Positions 35,572-42,887 of a stretch of DNA of 61,832 nucleotides are shown piece after piece; positions within the stretch are counted from its first letter, which is position 1; every line of letters starts with the position of its first letter. The stretch is from Bacteroidales bacterium. GTDB taxonomy: Bacteria; Bacteroidota; Bacteroidia; Bacteroidales; UBA10428. The notes under the pieces are model-generated. The model worked only from the letters and a program-made list of their open reading frames with translations. It was not told the origin of the DNA and ran no database searches. A program made the position numbers and the translations under genes. Location of the stretch: assembly GCA_016938235.1 (NCBI GenBank), contig JAFGVA010000006.1, positions 1 to 61,832 on the forward strand, written 5' to 3'.

Positions 35572-37278
35572 TTAATGGCTACGGTAGGCAAAAACGGTTT
35601 CGCCCTCGTATGATCCATCAAGAATCTTGCTTATTGTAACCGGATTTTCCAGAATCTCCATTGCTTTGTTCACTTCAGGATCTTCCTGTAAACTAGCTTC
35701 AACCCTTCCTTTTTGGAAATAGTATCGGCTTACAATTTCATCCTTCAACAATTCTGCTATTTCTTTCCTGAATGTTTCAAGATCTTTTCGGGTGTCGCCA
35801 TGTAGTTTAGCTTCAAGCGAATTTATGTCGTCTTTGATAAGATCATAGTAACCTTCGCGTTTCGAAATTTTTGTTAATTCATTAAGTTTTTCGCTGCTGC
35901 TTGTATTGTAATCAAAATCAGTTTTCAGCACATATTCAATAAAACTGTTGTAAATGCTATCGGTAATTTCAAAAGCACAGGCCATGGTAATTTTTGGTTT
36001 TTCTACATGGAATAAGGTTGCAAAATCAAACAAAAGATTTTTTGTATATAGCGCCAGGGTAATATTTCCGGGTGAGTCTCCTTCTATTTTAATATCAGGT
36101 TCAACACCTCCGCCATCGTATACCAGCCTGCCATTTCGGGTATTAAATTCTGTTTTTAATGAATCAGGAATTATTCCAACACTGCCATCTTCATTTCGGT
36201 TCGAATAATCAACAGCCTGTATACATCTTCCGCTTGGGATATAATATTTTGCAGTAGTAAATTTAACGTGGGCATTGTAACTCAGGGGACGGGTAGTTTG
36301 CACCAGGCCTTTCCCAAAAGTGCGCTGACCAATAATAACTGCTCTGTCTAAATCCTGAAGTGAACCGGCAACAATTTCTGATGCCGAAGCAGATCCCCTG
36401 TTTACGAGTACTGCCAGAGGGATAACTGTATCAACCGGGGCAGTGGTGGTTTTGTATACACTTTGAATTTCTTTATTTTTACCCCGGGTAGTAACAACTT
36501 CCTGTCCGCGAGGGGTAAAAATATTAGTAACATTTACTGCTTCGTTTAATAAACCACCGGGGTTTCCACGTAAATCCAGAATGATGGCTTTTGCTCCTTT
36601 TTCTTTTAGCTCGGTTAATGCAGTTTTTGTTTCAAGTCCGGAATTTCTCATAAAATTACCGAGCATAATATAACCTATATCTCCCTTCATCATACCGTAA
36701 TACGGCACATTCGGAATGGTAATTTCTTTCCTGTTAAAAGTTTTAGTTATTACCGAATCAACACCAATGCGTTTAAGTTCGAGTTTAAGCTCGGTGTTCG
36801 GATTTCCTTTTAGCAATTCACTTACCTCGTTAATACTTTTATTTTTTGTTGAAACACCATCAATGGTAATAATGGTATCTCCTGCACGAACGTCAGATTT
36901 TTGTGCCGGAAAACCCTCGTAAGGTTCCGAAATCATGGTATATGCACCGGCTTTGCGTATAAGGGCACCAATACCACCATATTTACCGGTTGTCATAAAC
37001 TTAAATTCATCAATATCTTCTTCGGGAATATAGGATGAATAAGGATCAAGCGACGAAAGCATGCCTTCTATACTGGCATCTATCAATTCTTTGGGTTCTT
37101 TGGCGTCAACATAAAGTGAACTTATTTCCCTGAACATGGTAACAAAAATGTCAAGGTTTTTAGCTATTTCAAAGTCTTTATCAGCAGGTCGTACAAAACC
37201 GAATGAAATGATAAGAATTGATGCAGCAATTATTATTGTGCGCTTGTTATTTTTAATTTTTTGAATGGTCTTCTTCAT
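35572..37278 (-). CDS. S41 family C-terminal processing protease (CtpA-like)
   Basis: A 568-residue periplasmic protease anchored by an N-terminal helix (about 12-30). A PDZ domain at about 90-175 (KSDVRAGDTIITIDGVSTKN) precedes the S41 catalytic domain. The Ser-Lys dyad is at Ser298 in NRGSASASEI and Lys323 in RTFGKGLVQT; DLRGNPGGLLNEAV is the other family motif. A helical C-terminal extension of about 150 residues is longer than in minimal CtpA enzymes and common in Bacteroidota. Such proteases trim or degrade cell-envelope proteins recognised by their C-termini. It has its own terminator. Confidence 0.93.
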   Translation of the reverse strand: MKKTIQKIKNNKRTIIIAASILIISFGFVRPADKDFEIAKNLDIFVTMFREISSLYVDAKEPKELIDASIEGMLSSLDPYSSYIPEEDIDEFKFMTTGKYGGIGALIRKAGAYTMISEPYEGFPAQKSDVRAGDTIITIDGVSTKNKSINEVSELLKGNPNTELKLELKRIGVDSVITKTFNRKEITIPNVPYYGMMKGDIGYIMLGNFMRNSGLETKTALTELKEKGAKAIILDLRGNPGGLLNEAVNVTNIFTPRGQEVVTTRGKNKEIQSVYKTTTAPVDTVIPLAVLVNRGSASASEIVAGSLQDLDRAVIIGQRTFGKGLVQTTRPLSYNAHVKFTTAKYYIPSGRCIQAVDYSNRNEDGSVGIIPDSLKTEFNTRNGRLVYDGGGVEPDIKIEGDSPGNITLALYTKNLLFDFATLFHVEKPKITMACAFEITDSIYNSFIEYVLKTDFDYNTSSSEKLNELTKISKREGYYDLIKDDINSLEAKLHGDTRKDLETFRKEIAELLKDEIVSRYYFQKGRVEASLQEDPEVNKAMEILENPVTISKILDGSYEGETVFAYRSH

Positions 37279-37340
37279 AATATCGTTTCTAGAATCTCAC
37301 TTGTTGAACTGTAAATGTAATAAATATCCTAAAGATTTAT

Positions 37341-37964
37341 TTATGCATAGTTAAGAAGCAGGTTTTCCTCAATATCAGAAACAGTTAAATAAAACCTTTG
37401 TTTTGCCATCAGGTATTTTCTGTTAACATATGGTGAATGATATATAAACTTGTTGAATTCAATAATTTTTTCACCAAATCCTCTCGAAATAGCTGTTTTA
37501 TCTGTTTTATATTCAATGCGTCTGCGATTAAAGCTATATTTAATGGCAAACAGAAGCATCTGAATATTTGTTTTTCCGGAATAATCAAGAATATGGCTCA
37601 ACTCATGTCCGAGTACTCCTGTAAGCGCGAATTCACTAATTGAATTGTAAACTTTATCGGAATTCATGCTGGGTTTGTCCGTAATAACAATAACATACCT
37701 TCTGTCTTTCCTATTGCGAAAAATAAAACAAGGTTTTGGCCTGGCAGCCATTAATGTACCAATAGGTTTTCTTCTTATTTCAATGCTGGTACCTTTCAAT
37801 TCAGGAAATGCTTTTATAGCATCTGAAAAAGGTTTTAAAAATTTTTGGGTTTTGGGCTTGAAGTATACTTTGACACCAAATATAACTGTGCCAATTTTGT
37901 TTTTATGTGCTATAAATGCAACAAGTGGTATAAACAAAACCACTAAAAAAATCAGTCTCCACAT
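37341..37964 (-). CDS. small membrane-anchored M48-like metalloprotease
   Basis: A 207-residue protein from the ATG at 37964, with one N-terminal helix (WRLIFLVVLFIPLVAFIAH) and a zinc-peptidase core: TGVLGHELSHILDYSG, HELSH at 120-124. An EYKTDKTAI segment after it could give the third ligand region, in a modified form of the M48 ExxxD motif. The longer frame to 38045 starts at a TTG that is the -33 of its own promoter, so I reject it. It may process envelope proteins. It is divergent from dtd. Confidence 0.72.
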   Translation of the reverse strand: MWRLIFLVVLFIPLVAFIAHKNKIGTVIFGVKVYFKPKTQKFLKPFSDAIKAFPELKGTSIEIRRKPIGTLMAARPKPCFIFRNRKDRRYVIVITDKPSMNSDKVYNSISEFALTGVLGHELSHILDYSGKTNIQMLLFAIKYSFNRRRIEYKTDKTAISRGFGEKIIEFNKFIYHSPYVNRKYLMAKQRFYLTVSDIEENLLLNYA

Positions 37965-38014
37965 ACCTATCACTCCACTCTTTAAGAATCGGGGGAAATC
38001 GTTAATTTCGTACG

Positions 38015-38045
38015 CAAAGTTACAAACATGCGTATTATTATTCAA
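38015..38045 (-). promoter_or_regulatory. promoter of the M48-like gene (TTG-N20-TAACTTTG)
   Basis: Minus-strand TTG at 38043-38045 and perfect -7 TAACTTTG at 38015-38022, spacer 20. It overlaps the dtd start region on the other strand and fixes the protease start downstream at 37964. Confidence 0.8.
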
Positions 38046-38480
38046 CGTGTAAGCCGGTCAGAAGTTTCAATTGAGGGTAAAAATAAATCGGAGATAGGTG
38101 CCGGATTATTAGTTTTATTGGGCATTGAAGATAATGATAATCAGGAAGATATTGACTGGTTGTGCGGAAAAATTGCAAGGTTGCGTATTTTCAACGATGA
38201 AAACGGAGTTATGAACCTATCGGTTTTAGATATCGGGGGTGAGGTTTTGATTGTAAGTCAGTTTACCCTGCATGCAAGCACAAAAAAGGGAAATCGTCCT
38301 TCGTATATCAAAGCCTCGAAACCCGATTTTGCCATACCCATGTATGAAAAATTTGTAAGACAGCTTGAAAAAGAGCTTGACAAATCAGTAAAAACCGGTG
38401 AATTTGGTGCCATGATGAAGGTAAGCCTGATAAATGACGGACCGGTTACGATTTTTATTGATTCTAAAAACAGGGAGTGA
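38028..38480 (+). CDS. dtd: D-aminoacyl-tRNA deacylase
   Basis: A 150-residue DTD that removes D-amino acids from mischarged tRNA. Signatures are MRIIIQRVSRSEVSIEGK, the SQFTL motif in LIVSQFTLHAST and the GPVT motif near the C-terminus (LINDGPVTIFID). Length is standard. The start overlaps the promoter of the divergent protease gene. The downstream MazG-like gene is about 90 bases away, with an inverted repeat between, so co-transcription is uncertain. Confidence 0.95.
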   Translation: MRIIIQRVSRSEVSIEGKNKSEIGAGLLVLLGIEDNDNQEDIDWLCGKIARLRIFNDENGVMNLSVLDIGGEVLIVSQFTLHASTKKGNRPSYIKASKPDFAIPMYEKFVRQLEKELDKSVKTGEFGAMMKVSLINDGPVTIFIDSKNRE

Positions 38481-38490
38481 GTTAATTCAA

Positions 38491-38565
38491 ATGTATAATT
38501 GATAATGTAAAATGGAACTGCTATTATCCTAATTATACATTATACATTATTCATTATAAATTGGA
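38491..38565. repeat. inverted pair of ATGTATAAT / ATTATACAT repeats
   Basis: ATGTATAATTGATAATGTA (38491-38509) and AATTATACATTATACAT (38531-38547) are inverted relatives that could form a hairpin. The element at 17655-17686 contains the same words. It fills the space between dtd and the MazG-like gene. Confidence 0.55.
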
Positions 38566-38570
38566 ATATT

Positions 38571-38894
38571 ATGACAATTAAAAACGTCCAGCAGCAAGTC
38601 GATAACTGGATAAAAACATACGGAGTAAGGTACTTTAGTGAGCTTACCAATATGGCTGTTCTAACCGAGGAGGTTGGAGAATTGGCAAGAATAATTGCCC
38701 GAAAATACGGCGATCAGAGCTTTAAAGAAAGCGACAAAGTATATGATTTAGCCGATGAAATGGCTGACGTACTCTGGGTACTGATTTGTTTAGCAAACCA
38801 AACAGGGGTTGATTTAGAGGAGGCTTTTGCCAGGAATCTGGAGAAGAAAACCAGACGAGACGGCGAAAGACATAAAAAGAATAGTAAACTGTGA
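38571..38894 (+). CDS. MazG-like nucleotide pyrophosphohydrolase
   Basis: A 107-residue all-helical enzyme of the MazG/NTP-PPase superfamily. The metal-binding motif is LTEEVGELARII followed by LADEMADVLWVLICLAN (EExxE-N-ExxD). Small proteins of this kind hydrolyse (d)NTPs to monophosphate and pyrophosphate, cleaning damaged or excess nucleotides. It follows dtd, a second quality-control enzyme. The C-terminus (RRDGERHKKNSKL) runs directly into a heptamer tandem repeat that contains its stop. Confidence 0.88.
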   Translation: MTIKNVQQQVDNWIKTYGVRYFSELTNMAVLTEEVGELARIIARKYGDQSFKESDKVYDLADEMADVLWVLICLANQTGVDLEEAFARNLEKKTRRDGERHKKNSKL

Positions 38895-38918
38895 AAAGTG
38901 AAAAGTGAAAAGTGAAAA
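38891..38918. repeat. heptamer tandem repeat, GTGAAAA x4
   Basis: Four perfect copies of GTGAAAA overlap the last codon of the MazG-like gene; its stop TGA is in the first copy. Copy-number change here would not alter the protein. Confidence 0.9.
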
Positions 38919-38931
38919 GTTTTCTATTTAA

Positions 38932-39108
38932 CGTCATCCCTTCGAAGGAAGGGATCGGATTTTGGGATATATTCTTACGGATTCCTGCCTACGCAGGAAC
39001 CTTTAGCTCACGAGCAGAGCGAGTAATGACGAATCATTAGTAATGTCCGAAGCGTTATGCTTCGGATAGAAATTAATAAAACAGTCGGATACCTGTCTTC
39101 ACAGGTAT
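38932..39108. repeat. cluster of four REP-like palindromes
   Basis: Within 177 bases stand: ATCCCTTC-GAAG-GAAGGGAT (38936-38955); TTCCTGC-CTAC-GCAGGAA (38982-38999); TCCGAAGC-GTTAT-GCTTCGGA (39046-39066); and ATACCTGT-CTTC-ACAGGTAT (39089-39108), which read on the other strand has the GAAG loop and the CGTC prefix. The first and last are therefore facing copies of the element also at 13787. The cluster resembles a bacterial interspersed mosaic element. Confidence 0.75.
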
Positions 39109-39136
39109 GACGGTATAGAAATTTGAGATTAAAAAA

Positions 39137-39153
39137 ATTCGTGCATTAGTGGC
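39137..39153 (+). repeat. 17-mer intergenic repeat, copy 2
   Basis: ATTCGTGCATTAGTGGC. Its GTG (39149-39151) is the only available start codon of the HAD gene. Confidence 0.7.
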
Positions 39154-39826
39154 AAATAATAAAACAATAAAAGGAGTTATTTTCGATTTCAACGGCACGC
39201 TCTTTTGGGATTCCAGCTATCACGAGAAAGCCTGGCGCGAGTTTGCGTTAGAAGTGGCCGGCAAACCTCTTTCTGAGGAAGACATGAAAAATCATATACA
39301 CGGCAGAATTAATAAAGACATCCTTTCCTATGTATTTCAATGTGAACTCTCAGAAACAGAGGTACTACAATATTCCGATAAGAAAGAAAAACTGTATCGG
39401 GAACTAATTCAAAGTTCCGACTTAAATAATCTTGCACAAGGGAGTATTGAATTATTTGAAGAATTAAAAAGCCGTAAAATATCTTTTACAATAGCCACTT
39501 CATCCGAAATATCAAATGTCCATTTTTATTTCAACTATCTCAAACTGGATAAATGGTTTAATAAAGCACTTGTTGTATACGACGATGGAACCATGCAACC
39601 CAAACCTGCTCCTGATATTTTCCTGCGGGCTGCCGATAAGATTGATGTTCCCATAGAAAAATGCCTGGTACTTGAAGATTCTATAACAGGAATAAAATCG
39701 GCAGTAAAAGCGGGTGCTGGCAAGATACTTTTTGTTGAAAATGATATTCCGGTTAATTACAAGCTGGTGAAAGACTTGGTGGACGGGAAAATATCGAATC
39801 TTAAGGAAATGCTGGTCTGGATTTAA
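39149..39826 (+). CDS. HAD family phosphatase/phosphomutase with DxN motif
   Basis: A 225-residue HAD enzyme of the beta-phosphoglucomutase/PGP-like subgroup. Motif I is VIFDFNGTLF: the nucleophile Asp is present, but the second Asp (general acid/base) is Asn. Motif II is ATSS in TIATSSE, Lys is in MQPKPAPDIF, and motif IV is VLEDSITGIKSA. The cap domain is helical. The Asn may lower or change catalysis, as known for HAD members that lack the second Asp. The start is GTG at 39149 inside a repeat; no upstream ATG exists in frame. Confidence 0.85.
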   Translation: MANNKTIKGVIFDFNGTLFWDSSYHEKAWREFALEVAGKPLSEEDMKNHIHGRINKDILSYVFQCELSETEVLQYSDKKEKLYRELIQSSDLNNLAQGSIELFEELKSRKISFTIATSSEISNVHFYFNYLKLDKWFNKALVVYDDGTMQPKPAPDIFLRAADKIDVPIEKCLVLEDSITGIKSAVKAGAGKILFVENDIPVNYKLVKDLVDGKISNLKEMLVWI

Positions 39827-39860
39827 AAAATCATTTAAAAGCGAAAAAGCCTTCGAAAAA

Positions 39861-40184
39861 ATGGCAGCCGATAAAGGGATAACAAAAGCCTTTCATTTTT
39901 TTGCCGATACCAACGCAGTTATAAAACGCGAAAACGACACCTTAATAAAGGGGAAAGCGGGCATCTTGAATTATTATATAAATAAAGATCTCGATAATGT
40001 ATTGTTGCAATGGACACCAGACTTTATCGAAGTTTCTGAAGCAGGCGATCTTGCATATACCTATGGCGGTTACGATTTTATAGTTATTGATCCTGAAACA
40101 AAAGATTCTACAGTCTATTCAGGCATATTTCATACCGTTTGGAAAAAGCAGACTGACAATACCTGGAAGTATGTTTGGGATTAG
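39861..40184 (+). pseudogene. N-terminally truncated NTF2-like (DUF4440) gene
   Basis: The 107 residues from the ATG resemble DUF4440/SnoaL-like proteins (KGITKAFHFFADTNAVIKRE, then YDFIVIDPETKDSTVYSG). However, conserved residues of the first helix continue upstream of the ATG in the same frame (SEKAFEKMAADKG), with no start codon and no signal peptide. The open frame runs into the 3' end of the HAD gene. Thus the gene lost its 5' end, or starts at an unusual codon after the HAD stop at 39824. It may still make a partial fold. Family function is varied and not predictable. Confidence 0.6.
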
Positions 40185-40212
40185 ATATATCTAAAAAATT
40201 TTAATAATCGGC

Positions 40213-40246
40213 ATTGCTTCGTCCCGAGACTTCAGGAAGAAGCAAT
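40213..40246. repeat. ATTGCTTC/GAAGCAAT hairpin
   Basis: An 8-bp stem with an 18-base loop in the 250-base gap before the BlaI-like gene. It could end transcription from 39149-40184, but has no T run. The rest of the gap up to 40397 shows nothing else. Confidence 0.4.
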
Positions 40247-40397
40247 TTGTTGACACATAATAAAAGATTGATTCTTCGTTTGTCCTCGCAATAGCGAAAA
40301 CGCTCAACTCTGATTTAGATATCCGTGCTCATTTATCTATAATTGGGAGTCTTATTCTTAAAATAAACGGAAAAAACAAAAAAATTTCCTTAAAAAT

Positions 40398-40428
40398 TTG
40401 TTCAACTAAATATTTAGTTGTAATATTG
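40398..40428 (+). promoter_or_regulatory. promoter of the BlaI-M56 operon
   Basis: TTG at 40398-40400, spacer 20, and TAATATTG at 40421-40428 (one mismatch to TAnnTTTG). The spacer is almost wholly occupied by operator 1. Confidence 0.65.
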
Positions 40429-40444
40429 AACTAAAGAATTAGTT
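40403..40444. promoter_or_regulatory. two BlaI-type operators
   Basis: Operator 1 (40403-40420) is a perfect 18-bp palindrome, CAACTAAAT-ATTTAGTTG. Operator 2 (40429-40444) is AACTAA-N4-TTAGTT. Their centres are 25 bp apart. Operator 1 lies between -33 and -7; operator 2 covers the start region. This is what a dimeric BlaI/MecI repressor that controls its own operon would need. Confidence 0.8.
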
Positions 40445-40451
40445 GAAAAGA

Positions 40452-40814
40452 ATGAAGGAATTAACAAAAGCAGAAGAACAGGTTATGCATGTGTTCTGGG
40501 AACAGGGCAAAATAACAGTAAATAATATTTTAGAACTATTGCCCGAACCTAAGCCTGCATACAACACCGTATCTACTATTGTGCGTATACTGGAGAAAAA
40601 AGGATTTGTAGATCACGAGCCGCTCGGAAAGGGTTATATCTATTTCCCTATGGTAAACAAAGAGGATTACACACAAAAATTCCTCAAGAAATTTGTTTCC
40701 AGTTATTTCAATGGCTCATTTAAAGATCTGGTTTCTTTTTTTGTAAAAGAAAACCGTATGGATTTGAAAGATGTGGAAGAAATGCTCGAAGAAATAAAAA
40801 AAGAAAAAAAGTAA
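40452..40814 (+). CDS. BlaI/MecI/CopY family repressor
   Basis: A 120-residue winged-helix repressor (MKELTKAEEQVMHVFWEQGK, YNTVSTIVRILEKKGFVDHE). The C-terminal dimerisation helix contains the region in which such repressors are usually cleaved (KKFVSSYFNGSFKDLVSFFV). I use ATG at 40452; the longer TTG start at 40443 falls inside operator 2. It is followed 10 bases later by the M56 sensor protease, whose activation should inactivate it. Target genes beyond this operon are unknown. Confidence 0.92.
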   Translation: MKELTKAEEQVMHVFWEQGKITVNNILELLPEPKPAYNTVSTIVRILEKKGFVDHEPLGKGYIYFPMVNKEDYTQKFLKKFVSSYFNGSFKDLVSFFVKENRMDLKDVEEMLEEIKKEKK

Positions 40815-40824
40815 AACAATACAA

Positions 40825-42639
40825 ATGAATACAATACTGAATTATATTGTTGAGTCATCAGTTGGACTTGGAATTCTGAGTTTGATATACAGGTTTTTTC
40901 TCAGGAAATCACAAGTGCTTTGGTTTAACAGAACGTATATACTTTCTGTCGTTGTTTTTGCTGCATTTCTACCCTTCATTCATTTACAATTACCTGAAGA
41001 AGAACTATCCGGAAATCTTCTACCCGCTGTAATAGTCGGTGGAGGTTACTACATGCTCGAAGCCATAACCGTTTTTGGTGAAGGCACGCGAAAGCTTGCA
41101 GTTAGTTCGCTTGAAATATTCAGGTGGATTCCCCTACTATATATATTGGGTTTTGGATTATTAATCGCGCGGTTTTTACTTAGTTTTTTTCATTTATACA
41201 ATTTTCGAAAGAAGGCCACTATTGAAAAACATAAAAACTTCATATTGGTAGATACGCACAAAAAAGAGAATCCTTTTTCGTTTTTCCGGTTCTTGTTTTT
41301 AAACAAAACGGCATACAACGGTGAGGAACTCAATACCATCATAAATCACGAATTGATCCATATTCAACTAAAACATTCATTCGACATTCTTTTGCTTGAG
41401 TTAATTCTCATCATTCAATGGTTCAATCCGTTTATCTGGATACTCCGCAGAGACCTGAAAGAAGTGCACGAATTTCAGGCCGACCGGAAAACGCTGGAAA
41501 CCGGCATAAACCCCGGGTTTTATAAAGAAATGTTGCTGAACGAAGCTTTAGGAATACGCTTTGCGTTGGGCAACAACCTGAATAAATCATTAATTAAAAA
41601 ACGATTAAAAATGATGAATAATAAAATAAATAAATCAATTGGATACTTCAAACCAGCATTGGCAGTTATCAGTCTGGTAGCTTTACTAATTGCTTTTGCC
41701 TGCGAAAAGCAGGATGACAAAGTATATGACAAAGTTGAGGTAATGCCCGAATACCCAGGCGGTATAGAAGCTCTAAGTGGATATATATCAGAAAATGTGG
41801 TATATCCCGAAAAAGCCTTAAATGAACAAACTCAAGGCAAAGTATTTGTTTCGTTTGTGGTTTCAAAAGAAGGTAAGGTAATCGATGCCCAGGTAGTCCG
41901 TGGAATTTCTGATGAACTTGATAATGAAGCATTACGGGTTGTCAGTACAATACCCGACTGGACTCCAGCGAAGAACGATGGAAAAAATGTTAGCGTGAAG
42001 TTTACATTTCCGATAAACTTTACTTTGCCTGAACCACAGGAAGAAGTATTTTTTGTTGTTGAAGATATGCCCCAGTTTCCTGGTGGAATAATGGCAATGC
42101 GACAGTATATTGCTAAAAATGTAAAATACCCCGAAAAGGCCAAAACCGATGGAACCGAGGGTCAGGTCTTTGTTTCTTTTGTTGTTTCTGAAAACGGAAA
42201 GGTAGTACAGGCCAAAATTGAGCGAAGTGTTTCCAATGAGCTTGATGCAGAAGCAGTTCGTGTGGTCGAAAGTATGCCCGACTGGACTCCTGGTTACCAG
42301 GCAGGGAAAGCAATTCCGGTAAGCTACACAATACCAATTAATTTTTCATTGGGAGATAAAGGAGGTACAATTGTAATTGATGAAGCTGAAGTTAATAAAG
42401 ATGCTATGAAGATTCAGATTGAATACCTTGATAGGGATGGCAGCATAGTGGCGCAAGGCAAAGTTGTTGATGCTGATGGAAAACCGATAGCGGGAGCGCA
42501 TATAGTTGTTGCAAATGGTACCGTTGGTACCGGAACCGATGCCGGGGGCAATTTTAGTTTTGAACTTCCGGACGATGCTCTGGAGTTGGTTGTTTCTTAT
42601 GTAGGCAAGGAAACACAGAAAGTAGCAGTTAAGAGATAA
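40825..42639 (+). CDS. BlaR1-like M56 metallopeptidase fused to two TonB C-terminal domains and a CarboxypepD domain
   Basis: A 604-residue sensor protease. The first 290 residues are the M56 membrane domain: helices at about 5-25, 36-54 and 102-123, zinc motif HELIH at 175-179 and EFQAD at 216-220. After a final helix (AVISLVALLIAFACE, about 277-291) come two TonB C-terminal-like repeats (about 305-395 and 408-500), each with PGG near the start and a DNEA or DAEA segment. A carboxypeptidase-regulatory domain ends it (GKVVDADGKPIAGAHIV). There is no penicillin-binding domain, so beta-lactam sensing is unlikely. The TonB-like parts may sense envelope or transport status. Confidence 0.9.
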   Translation: MNTILNYIVESSVGLGILSLIYRFFLRKSQVLWFNRTYILSVVVFAAFLPFIHLQLPEEELSGNLLPAVIVGGGYYMLEAITVFGEGTRKLAVSSLEIFRWIPLLYILGFGLLIARFLLSFFHLYNFRKKATIEKHKNFILVDTHKKENPFSFFRFLFLNKTAYNGEELNTIINHELIHIQLKHSFDILLLELILIIQWFNPFIWILRRDLKEVHEFQADRKTLETGINPGFYKEMLLNEALGIRFALGNNLNKSLIKKRLKMMNNKINKSIGYFKPALAVISLVALLIAFACEKQDDKVYDKVEVMPEYPGGIEALSGYISENVVYPEKALNEQTQGKVFVSFVVSKEGKVIDAQVVRGISDELDNEALRVVSTIPDWTPAKNDGKNVSVKFTFPINFTLPEPQEEVFFVVEDMPQFPGGIMAMRQYIAKNVKYPEKAKTDGTEGQVFVSFVVSENGKVVQAKIERSVSNELDAEAVRVVESMPDWTPGYQAGKAIPVSYTIPINFSLGDKGGTIVIDEAEVNKDAMKIQIEYLDRDGSIVAQGKVVDADGKPIAGAHIVVANGTVGTGTDAGGNFSFELPDDALELVVSYVGKETQKVAVKR

Positions 42640-42735
42640 AAAATTTGGTTTCCCTATTTACTTATAGCGTCACAGCGAGAACACAGGACAAAGAAATCGT
42701 TTGTTTTTAACTTTACAAATTGTTTCTATACATAT

Positions 42736-42767
42736 TGTCCGGAGGGTCGAGACTTCGGACATTTTTA
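42736..42767 (+). terminator. terminator of the BlaI-M56 operon
   Basis: TGTCCGGAG pairs with CTTCGGACA (one G-U) and is followed by TTTTTA, about 100 bases after the M56 stop. Confidence 0.7.
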
Positions 42768-42830
42768 TATAACATCATGAAAAGTAAAGCGAAGCAATCG
42801 AATCGTTTTACAGGGTGCTTCAAATAAAAA

Positions 42831-42858
42831 AGGCCGTTCATCATTGTGAACGGCCTTT
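42831..42858 (-). terminator. terminator of the SusCD operon
   Basis: A perfect 10-bp stem, AAGGCCGTTC with GAACGGCCTT. On the minus strand it is followed by TTTTTT. It lies 30 bases beyond the SusD stop. Confidence 0.85.
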
Positions 42859-42887
42859 AATTTATTCTAAACTAATACCAGAGAATT

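Noticed and set aside
38891-39108. CRISPR array
   Set aside because: Repeats are either 7-bp units without spacers or palindromes of differing sequence; no cas genes.
40825-42639. beta-lactam resistance operon (blaI-blaR1)
   Set aside because: The M56 protein lacks the penicillin-binding sensor and no beta-lactamase gene is adjacent.
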